Assembly: GCF_001426545.1 (NCBI RefSeq)
Contig: NZ_LMEZ01000010.1
Coordinates: 1-64,000, forward strand
Direction of reading: 5' to 3'
DNA: 64,000 bases
From: Mycobacterium sp. Root135
GTDB taxonomy: Bacteria > Actinomycetota > Actinomycetes > Mycobacteriales > Mycobacteriaceae
Shown: positions 58,974 through 64,000 of the stretch, in pieces
Layout of the letters: each line of letters opens with the position of its first letter
How positions within the stretch are numbered: position 1 is the stretch's first letter
The notes under the pieces: generated by a model
What the model was told of the DNA's origin: nothing
Database searches by the model: none
Seen by the model: the letters and a program-made list of their open reading frames with translations, nothing else
Program-made: the position numbers and the translations under genes

Positions 58974-59020
58974 CGAGTAGGGCACTATTGGGAAGTAGGT
59001 ACCTTTGAGTGCCCTACTCG
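58974..59020. promoter_or_regulatory. 13-bp perfect inverted repeat: HxlR operator
   Basis: CGAGTAGGGCACT (58974-58986) and AGTGCCCTACTCG (59008-59020) are exact inverse complements around 21 nt that contain a central AGGTACCT palindrome (58998-59005). It covers most of the 66-bp gap between the divergent MFS and HxlR genes, ending 11 nt before the hxlR ATG. The nested symmetry fits two dimers. Binding by the HxlR protein is inferred. Confidence 0.7.
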
Positions 59021-59031
59021 AGGAGTGCGCG

Positions 59032-59436
59032 ATGACGACACACGACGACACGGCGGTCGCCGCGGCGCCCACGGCGGTGGAACACGACGCGTTCTTGGTG
59101 ACCTGCAGCAGCAGGGTGTTGCTGTCGCGGCTGGCCGACAAGTGGGTCACCCTGGTGTTGTGCGCGCTTGTCGACGGCAAGACGCGCCACTCCGCGCTGG
59201 CCCGGCGCGTCACCGGGGTCAGCCAGAAGATGCTCACCCAGACGCTGCGCAACCTCGAGCGCGACGGGTTGGTGGGCCGCACCGTGACCCCGACGGTGCC
59301 GCTGAAGGTCGAATACGACCTGACCCCGCTGGGCCGCTCCCTCGTCGACGTCTTCCTTCAGCTCAAGGCCTGGGCCGACCTCAACATGGACGAGGTTGCC
59401 AGCGCCCGAGACAGCTACGACTCGCGGACGCACTAG
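59032..59436 (+). CDS. HxlR-family transcriptional regulator
   Basis: 134 aa from ATG at 59032 with GAGGAG 5 nt upstream; a TTG at 59005 lies inside the operator and is not used. Winged helix: SRVLLSRLADKWVTLVLCAL, RHSALARRVTGVSQKMLTQTLRNLERDGLVGR and VEYDLTPLGRSLVDVF. Cysteines at CSSRV and LCAL could sense redox or electrophiles, as in YodB/HypR relatives. Probably represses itself and the divergent MFS pump. Confidence 0.9.
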   Translation: MTTHDDTAVAAAPTAVEHDAFLVTCSSRVLLSRLADKWVTLVLCALVDGKTRHSALARRVTGVSQKMLTQTLRNLERDGLVGRTVTPTVPLKVEYDLTPLGRSLVDVFLQLKAWADLNMDEVASARDSYDSRTH

Positions 59437-59505
59437 CGACGGACGCCTCTGACGAACCCGTCCTTAGACCCACGCGAACGTGCCAATCCGGTTACCCTTT
59501 CCGCC

Positions 59506-60012
59506 ATGAAGTCGGTGGCGACGTTCGTGGCGGCGGTGATCGTTCTGATCTCGTGCGCTGCGTGTGGCCCCGCCCACGGCGCCTCCGGGTCGTCGGTCGT
59601 CCGGCCCGTCGCGACGGACTCCAGCGGCCAGGCAACCGACGTCCCCGAGACGCTGGCCGCCGCGACCGCCGCAGCTCAGGCCAACTTCGACCGGTTCACG
59701 GCCGGGGATTTCGCCGGAGTCTGGGAGCACATGGAATCCGACGTCCGTGCCGGCATCACCCAGCGGGACTTCGTGACGTTCTACCGGACCTGCAAGAAGC
59801 CCGGCGGGCCGATCAGCGTCCGCGGCGCGCGCCTGGAGGCCGGCGAGGCCATCGTGGTCATGAAGATTCAAGGCATTGAGAAATCGCGGACCATGGTCTA
59901 CGAGAACGGCAGCTGGAACATGCAGGCCACCGACGACTTCGCCTCCCGGCTCGGCGAGCCACTCCCCCAGCTCATCGCCGAGGAGACCGCCGCCGGGCTC
60001 TGCACGCGGTGA
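59506..60012 (+). CDS. Probable lipoprotein of unknown function
   Basis: 168 aa. Signal peptide with a lipobox-like LISC (Cys 17) or CAAC (Cys 20) followed by GPAHGASGSS; lipidation at one of these is likely. The mature part (AAAQANFDRFTAGDFAGVWEHM, SDVRAGITQRDFVTFYRTCKKPGG, SRTMVYENGSWNMQATDDF) resembles NTF2-like lipoproteins of mycobacteria. TACCCT (59493-59498) ends 7 nt before the ATG and there is no ribosome site, so the transcript may be leaderless. Convergent with the DUF2236 gene. Confidence 0.75.
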   Translation: MKSVATFVAAVIVLISCAACGPAHGASGSSVVRPVATDSSGQATDVPETLAAATAAAQANFDRFTAGDFAGVWEHMESDVRAGITQRDFVTFYRTCKKPGGPISVRGARLEAGEAIVVMKIQGIEKSRTMVYENGSWNMQATDDFASRLGEPLPQLIAEETAAGLCTR

Positions 60013-60028
60013 ACGGCAGTCCCCGGGG

Positions 60029-61027
60029 TCAGACCACCGGGCAGTAGTGCATCGGGTTGTCCCGCTCGTCGAGCGGGGGCAGGTTGCGCGCCGGGGTCTC
60101 CGGCAACGGCGCGTCGGCGGCGCTGCGACCGGTGACGCGATCCCAACCCGCACGCGCACGGGGATGCATGCGAGTTCGCTTGGGCAGCAACGAGAAGACG
60201 ACGTTGACGATCTTCCCGAGGCGGCGGTGTAGCCACTCGTCTCGGTCCGACCAGGTGTAGCCCATCAAGTCCCTGACCGGCGGGTCGTACAGACCGACGG
60301 TGAACCAGACGAAGAACGGCGCGACCAGCTTTCGCTGTTGCCGCCACATCCAGTCGGGCATCTTCTCGGCCCACGGCGGCTTGGGCAACTCGGTCAGGTC
60401 GAGCACGGCCCGCGCGGCGTAGTTGTTCTCCAACACGTTGTGACACATGTGATCCCAGTACGCCTGGAAGTCCTCCCACGTCTTGGGAACCGGTCGCATG
60501 CTCATCCCGTACATCCGGTACCACTCGACGTGCTCGTCGAACAGTTGGCGCTTCTCGGCCTCGGTGATGCCGCCGCACAGGCGCTCCGCGACGATCAGCG
60601 TCCCGACGAAGAAGGTCGAGTGCGCCCAGTAGAAGACCTCGGGATTCAACGCGTGGTACCGACGGCCTTGAGCGTCAACGCCTTTGATGTCGGTGTGATA
60701 GTCGCGGACCTCGGCCCCGGTGCGGGGTGCCCGGTCGGTGTCGAAGACGACGCCGCCGATCGGATACAGCGACCTGAGCAACCGGGGCCAGCGTTCACGG
60801 AAGAACGTCGAGTGCTCCTCGACGGCGGCGCCGAGCTGGGGATGCATGTTCTGCATCGACCCCGCCCAGGGACCCTGCAGCAGTCCTCGCCAGTCACCGA
60901 AGTACTTCCACGTCAACGAGTCGGGACCGAGCGGAACCGGCGGGGCGTCGTAGCCCCCTGGCGCTACCGGACAGCCCGTTGCCTGTCCGCTGGTCACTGG
61001 ACACGTCTCGGACGTATCTTGAGTCAC
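60029..61027 (-). CDS. DUF2236 / MpaB-family oxygenase-like protein
   Basis: 332 aa from GTG at 61027. DUF2236 blocks: LTWKYFGDWRGLLQGPWAGSM, VRDYHTDIKGVDAQGRRYHAL, WAHSTFFVGTLIVAERL, EHVEWYRMYGMSMRPVPKT. The family includes latex-clearing protein relatives and mycophenolic-acid MpaB; conserved His residues (YHTDI, WAHSTF) are candidates for heme or metal ligands. Two N-terminal Cys (ETCPVTSG, TGCPVAP) are unusual. Substrate unknown. Divergent from a TetR gene with a palindrome in between. Confidence 0.82.
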   Translation of the reverse strand: MTQDTSETCPVTSGQATGCPVAPGGYDAPPVPLGPDSLTWKYFGDWRGLLQGPWAGSMQNMHPQLGAAVEEHSTFFRERWPRLLRSLYPIGGVVFDTDRAPRTGAEVRDYHTDIKGVDAQGRRYHALNPEVFYWAHSTFFVGTLIVAERLCGGITEAEKRQLFDEHVEWYRMYGMSMRPVPKTWEDFQAYWDHMCHNVLENNYAARAVLDLTELPKPPWAEKMPDWMWRQQRKLVAPFFVWFTVGLYDPPVRDLMGYTWSDRDEWLHRRLGKIVNVVFSLLPKRTRMHPRARAGWDRVTGRSAADAPLPETPARNLPPLDERDNPMHYCPVV

Positions 61028-61057
61028 GGGTGACCTTTCCTGGCGCCGACGAATTTC

Positions 61058-61075
61058 TGACTACGCGCGTTGTCA
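61058..61075. promoter_or_regulatory. Palindromic operator between the DUF2236 gene and tetR
   Basis: TGACTACGCGCGTTGTCA is symmetric at 16 of 18 positions and centred in the 67-bp divergent gap. It ends 10 nt before the TAGGAG ribosome site of tetR. TetR regulators typically bind such sites to control themselves and the divergent enzyme gene; this is inferred from position. Confidence 0.6.
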
Positions 61076-61094
61076 TTACGAGTTTAGGAGCGAT

Positions 61095-61679
61095 GTGCCT
61101 TCCGGTCAACGACGGGGCCGCTGGTCCGGTGTCCCCTTGCAGGATCGGCAGACGCTCCGCCGCGACGAACTGATCGCGGCCGGCGTGGACGTCCTTGGCG
61201 GCGCGGGTGGTGGGGCCCTCACGGTGCGCGGCGTGTGTCGGGCCGCGGGACTGACCGAACGCTACTTCTACGAGAGCTTCGTCGACCGTGACGACTTCGT
61301 CCGAGCGGTCTACGACCACGTCTGCAGCACCGCGATGACGGCGCTGACGTCGTCGACCACGCCACGGGACGCCGTCGAGAGATTCGTCGCGCTGATGGTC
61401 GACGATCCGGTTCGGGGTCGGGTGCTGCTGATCGCACCCGAGCGTGAGCCGGTGTTGACCAAGTCCGGCGCGGAATGGATGCCGAGCTTCATCGAGCTGA
61501 TTCAGCACAAGCTGACGCGGATCACCGACTCAGCGGTGCAGGCCATGGTCGCCACCGGATTGGTCGGCGCACTCACGGCCCTGTTTACGGCCTACCTGAA
61601 CGGCAGGCTGGAGGCCACCCGCGAGCAGTTCATCGACTACTGCGTCGAAATGCTGCTGAGCCGGGCGGCCAGCCACTAG
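61095..61679 (+). CDS. TetR-family regulator
   Basis: 194 aa from GTG at 61095, with TAGGAG 4 nt upstream. HTH about 20-68: LRRDELIAAGVDVLGGAG, LTVRGVCRAAGLTERYFYESF. C-terminal ligand domain (MVDDPVRGRVLLIAPER, MVATGLVGALTALFTAYLNG). Divergent from the DUF2236 gene and most likely its repressor. Its TAG is directly followed by the convergent stop of the first PASTA-like gene. Confidence 0.86.
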   Translation: MPSGQRRGRWSGVPLQDRQTLRRDELIAAGVDVLGGAGGGALTVRGVCRAAGLTERYFYESFVDRDDFVRAVYDHVCSTAMTALTSSTTPRDAVERFVALMVDDPVRGRVLLIAPEREPVLTKSGAEWMPSFIELIQHKLTRITDSAVQAMVATGLVGALTALFTAYLNGRLEATREQFIDYCVEMLLSRAASH

Positions 61680-62141
61680 CTACTCGCCGGGAGTACCGGG
61701 GCTCTGGCCGTCGCCGATGAGCTCGGCGGTCGCGTCCTGCGCCGCCTGAGCCTGCGCCTGAGCCTTGGCTTCTTCTTCGTCGGCCGCCGACTTGGCCGCG
61801 CGGCCCTCTTCGCTTCCCTGCGACAGGCCAGGCGTGGTCGCCGTCGCGTAGCCGCCGTTGCAGTTCAGGTAGAACTGCACGGTGTCGGACACGTGGGCAC
61901 CGTCGTTCGCGCTGGCGAACGGTGCGGTCTGCGACCGGTCGACGATGCAATCGCCTTCGGACAGCTTGTCGCCGGTACGGGCGGCCACGACCACCGTCTG
62001 ACCGGAATCACTGGCGGCCGAGGATGCATCCGAGTACGTCTGGCCCGCATAGGAGTCTGCCGAGGCCACCCCACCGCCGAGCAGCGCCGATACAGCCAAC
62101 GCACCAATGGCGCCTGAACCAACAACGAGGAGCTTCTTCAC
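61680..62141 (-). CDS. Exported PASTA-like protein, copy 1
   Basis: 153 aa from GTG at 62141. Signal peptide MKKLLVVGSGAIGALAVSALL ending GGGVASA-DS. A short domain follows: YAGQTYSDASSAASDSGQTVVVAARTGD, then GDCIVDRSQTAPF and QFYLNCNGGYATATTPG, with a Cys pair likely to be disulfide-bonded. The TYSDA-x-GQT pattern recalls the PASTA fold (GxTxxxAxxxL). The C-terminal tail is Ala/Glu/Gln-rich, helical and low complexity. Paralogue of the next gene; both point the same way, 124 bp apart. Confidence 0.72.
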   Translation of the reverse strand: MKKLLVVGSGAIGALAVSALLGGGVASADSYAGQTYSDASSAASDSGQTVVVAARTGDKLSEGDCIVDRSQTAPFASANDGAHVSDTVQFYLNCNGGYATATTPGLSQGSEEGRAAKSAADEEEAKAQAQAQAAQDATAELIGDGQSPGTPGE

Positions 62142-62265
62142 TTCTAGCCCTATCTGTCCGCGGAATCACAGCCTGCTCGCCGGGATATTACAGCCGCACG
62201 TGCTGCAGCGCAGCGTCTCCCGCCACCAAAGCTGGAAGTGCGAAATCTCGAGCTAGAAGGGGTGT

Positions 62266-62715
62266 TTACTCGCCGCCCACGACGGCCAGTTGCTCGTCCT
62301 CGGACTGCTGCGCTGCCGCCGCCGCCTGAGCCTCACGTTGCTTCTTTGCTGCCAAGTCGGCCTGGTAGATCTTCTGACCCTCCGGGCTCAGCAGCGAGAA
62401 GCCCGGCCATTGACCTGTCGAGTACTTGGCGTAGCAGTTCAGGTTGACGTTCATCTTGCGGTTGGCCTGGTTGCCGAACCCGTCGATTCCCGAGGCAGGG
62501 GTCGCGCTGGTGACGATGCAGTTGTCCCAATCCTTGCGATCCCCAACGGTCGACGCCACGACGGGCGACATCCCCTGCTGACTGAGCGCCGCCTTCGCGT
62601 CCGCGTACGTTTGCCCGACGACGCCGTCGTCGGCCGAGGCGATGCCTCCGCCGAGCGCCAAGGCCACGGCAACGGAGCCCAACGCACCGACACCGGCAAC
62701 CAGAATCTTGTTCAC
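62266..62715 (-). CDS. Exported PASTA-like protein, copy 2
   Basis: 149 aa from GTG at 62715 (GAAAGG 9 nt upstream); the open frame to 62787 is not needed. Signal peptide KILVAGVGALGSVAVALALG ending GGGIASA-DD; then VGQTYADAKAALSQQGMSPVVAST, WDNCIVTSATPAS and VNLNCYAKYSTGQWPGFSLLS with the same two-Cys spacing as copy 1. The Ala/Gln tail is shared too. Duplicate of the downstream gene but diverged in sequence, so both are probably functional. Role unknown; PASTA-type domains bind muropeptides. Confidence 0.72.
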   Translation of the reverse strand: MNKILVAGVGALGSVAVALALGGGIASADDGVVGQTYADAKAALSQQGMSPVVASTVGDRKDWDNCIVTSATPASGIDGFGNQANRKMNVNLNCYAKYSTGQWPGFSLLSPEGQKIYQADLAAKKQREAQAAAAAQQSEDEQLAVVGGE

Positions 62716-62840
62716 GTGGGGGTGACCTTTCGTCGTCAAGCGGGAGCGTAGCCACCAATCGGCGTTTGCCAGGGAGGGGTCGTTCACCGACGGATATTAC
62801 CCTTGCCATGCGATTGCGGGAGAGCCGTTGACAACGACTT

Positions 62841-62891
62841 GGTGACACCTCGGACGGAGAACTTGATGTCACCGCGGGACACAGATATATT
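62841..62891 (+). promoter_or_regulatory. desA1 promoter with overlapping inverted repeat
   Basis: TTGATG (62863-62868), a 17-nt spacer, then TATATT (62886-62891) form a strong -35/-10 pair; start expected near 62898, about 30 nt before the desA1 ATG. GGTGACA (62841-62847) and TGTCACC (62867-62873) form an inverted repeat whose right arm overlaps the -35 box, a good place for a repressor. Mycobacterial desA1 is controlled by MadR; whether this repeat is its site is not known to me. Confidence 0.65.
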
Positions 62892-62928
62892 GAGTGCAAC
62901 CAACGGATACAGATAACTGGGAGGGTTC

Positions 62929-63936
62929 ATGTCGACGGAGTTGACCGACCTGCAGCTGCTGCACGAACTCGAGCCAGTGGTGGAGCAGAACATCAACCGC
63001 CACATGCGGATGCGCAAGGACTGGAACCCCCACGACTACATTCCGTGGTCCGACGGCAAGAACTACTACGCCCTCGGCGGCCAGGACTGGGATCCCGATC
63101 AGTCGAAGCTTTCCGAGGTCGCCCAGGTCTCGATGCTGCAGAACCTGCTGACCGAGGACAACCTGCCCTCCTATCACCGCGAGATCGCGATGAACTTCAG
63201 CATGGACGGTCCGTGGGGCTTCTGGGTCAACCGCTGGACGGCGGAGGAGAACCGGCACGGCATCGCGCTGCGCGACTACCTCGTCGTCACCCGCGCCATC
63301 GACCCCATCGAGCTCGAAGAGCTGCGCGTCGAGCAGGTCACCCGTGGCTTCAGCCCCGGCCAGGGCCCCCAGGGCGAGATGTTCGCCGAAAGCCTCTTCG
63401 ACTCCGTCATCTACGTGACGTTCCAGGAGCTGGCCACCCGGGTGTCGCACCGCAACACCGGCAAGGCCTGCAACGAGACCGTTGCCGACCAGCTGTTGCA
63501 GCGCGTCTCTGCCGACGAGAACCTGCACATGATCTTCTACCGCGACGTCAGCGCCGCCGGTCTGGACTTCGCGCCCAACCAGGCCATGAAGTCGCTGCAC
63601 CGGGTGCTGCGCAACTTCAAGATGCCCGGGTACACGGTGCCCGAGTTCCGCCGCAAGGCCGTCGTCATCGCCGTCGGCGGTGTCTACGACCCGCGAATCC
63701 ACCTCGACGACGTCGTCATGCCCGTCCTGAAGAAGTGGCGCATCTTCGAGCGCGAGGACTTCACCGGCGAAGCCGCCGAGATGCGTGACGACCTCGGCAA
63801 GCTCGTCGAGGAACTCGAGGAGACCTGCCAGAAGTTCGAGGTCGCCAAGGAGCGTCGTCTCGAGCGCGAACGCAAGATGGCGGAGAAGAAGGAAATGAAG
63901 AACTTGTTGGTGACGTCATCATCAGCGGCCTCCTAG
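62929..63936 (+). CDS. desA1: Acyl-ACP desaturase DesA1 (mycolate pathway)
   Basis: 335 aa; ATG with GGGAGG 3 nt upstream. Diiron desaturase: the first ligand set includes WTAEENRHGIALRDYL (EENRHG) and the second SADENLHMIFYRD (DENLH), with FQELATRVSHRNTG between. Very close to DesA1 (Rv0824c), which puts a double bond into the meromycolate chain and is essential in mycobacteria. The C-terminal tail is basic and helical (KERRLERERKMAEKKEMKN). Followed by a hairpin at 63952-63980. Confidence 0.95.
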   Translation: MSTELTDLQLLHELEPVVEQNINRHMRMRKDWNPHDYIPWSDGKNYYALGGQDWDPDQSKLSEVAQVSMLQNLLTEDNLPSYHREIAMNFSMDGPWGFWVNRWTAEENRHGIALRDYLVVTRAIDPIELEELRVEQVTRGFSPGQGPQGEMFAESLFDSVIYVTFQELATRVSHRNTGKACNETVADQLLQRVSADENLHMIFYRDVSAAGLDFAPNQAMKSLHRVLRNFKMPGYTVPEFRRKAVVIAVGGVYDPRIHLDDVVMPVLKKWRIFEREDFTGEAAEMRDDLGKLVEELEETCQKFEVAKERRLERERKMAEKKEMKNLLVTSSSAAS

Positions 63937-63951
63937 CTCCAGCCCAGCCGT

Positions 63952-63980
63952 CGGCCCGACCTGCGTTGCAGATCGGGCCG
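63952..63980 (+). terminator. Hairpin after desA1
   Basis: CGGCCCGA (63952-63959) pairs with TCGGGCCG (63973-63980); inside, CTGC/GCAG also pairs around a GTT loop with one C-A mismatch, giving a near-continuous 13-bp GC-rich stem. It lies 16 nt after the stop. No U-run, which is common for mycobacterial terminators. Confidence 0.7.
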
Positions 63981-64000
63981 ATCGCGTTGCGCAGCCCCGT

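Noticed and set aside
62139..62258. CTTCTAGC/GCTAGAAG inverted repeat between the two PASTA-like genes
   Set aside because: Only 8 bp with a loop of about 100 nt; expected often by chance.

Overview
The window is high-GC chromosomal DNA from a mycobacterium, most likely a fast-growing, environmental (Mycolicibacterium-type) species. The taxonomic call rests on gene content and order: rpfA with its riboswitch leader, the moaA2/moaD2/moaE2/mog/moaC2 set, XPB helicase, fadA/fadB, serC, sepH, fprB, cspB, desA1, and several F420-type and mycobacterial DUF families. From about 6.2 to 45.7 kb the genes follow the order I recall for the M. tuberculosis Rv0855-Rv0886 block, in inverted orientation and with extra genes inserted. 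This synteny is from memory and was not computed. I see no CRISPR array, IS element, prophage or rRNA.

Layout: 0-1 kb holds the 3' end of an HNH/13E12-type gene and a VOC protein. 1.05-3.6 kb is a compact NAD-salvage operon (pnuC-nadR-nrtR) with an 11-bp-arm palindrome directly in front. 3.6-6.2 kb is a secreted modular GH1 glycosidase. 6.2-16.4 kb is the fprB/AurF, serC, sepH, DUF2537/trmH/marR, DUF2530, SRPBCC, DUF3027, MFS/DUF2771 block. 16.4-18.4 kb holds two apparent insertions (glutathionyl-hydroquinone-reductase-like and DUF559). 18.5-24.1 kb is cspB, yccF, and two molybdopterin operons flanking rpfA. 24.2-28.5 kb is the helicase-like/XPB/VOC operon. 28.5-33.4 kb has F420/LLM, two tandem GAF-ANTAR regulators, PPOX, and a TetR/FAD-monooxygenase pair. 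33.4-36.8 kb is fadA-fadB, then an OYE/MmyB regulator pair, an SDR and dapC. 40.9-46.1 kb is a minus-strand run of YhgE/Pip membrane protein, degenerate ATPase, LLM, CoA-transferase and SRPBCC. 46.2-49.2 kb is zwf, a UBP zinc finger, a CDF transporter and a 48-aa ORF. 49.2-56.5 kb holds a phytoene-desaturase-like oxidoreductase with TetR, GAF, a sugar-phosphate transferase, a VOC-like lipoprotein with an NmrA protein, and GAF-GGDEF. 56.6-57.2 kb is a four-tRNA cluster. 57.3-64 kb holds a frameshifted relic, MFS/HxlR, a lipoprotein, a DUF2236/TetR pair, two paralogous exported proteins and desA1.

Many genes are translationally coupled by 4-base overlaps (ATGA, GTGA, TTGA). Several others have a -10-like hexamer only 5-8 nt before the start codon, suggesting leaderless transcripts. 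Most local regulators have a visible palindrome next to the gene they probably control (NrtR, three TetR, HxlR). These, the riboswitch/CRP leader of rpfA, the degenerate ATPase next to YhgE, the exported VOC-like lipoprotein and the frameshifted relic beside the tRNAs are the items most worth following up. All family assignments come from reading motifs; no database search was possible.
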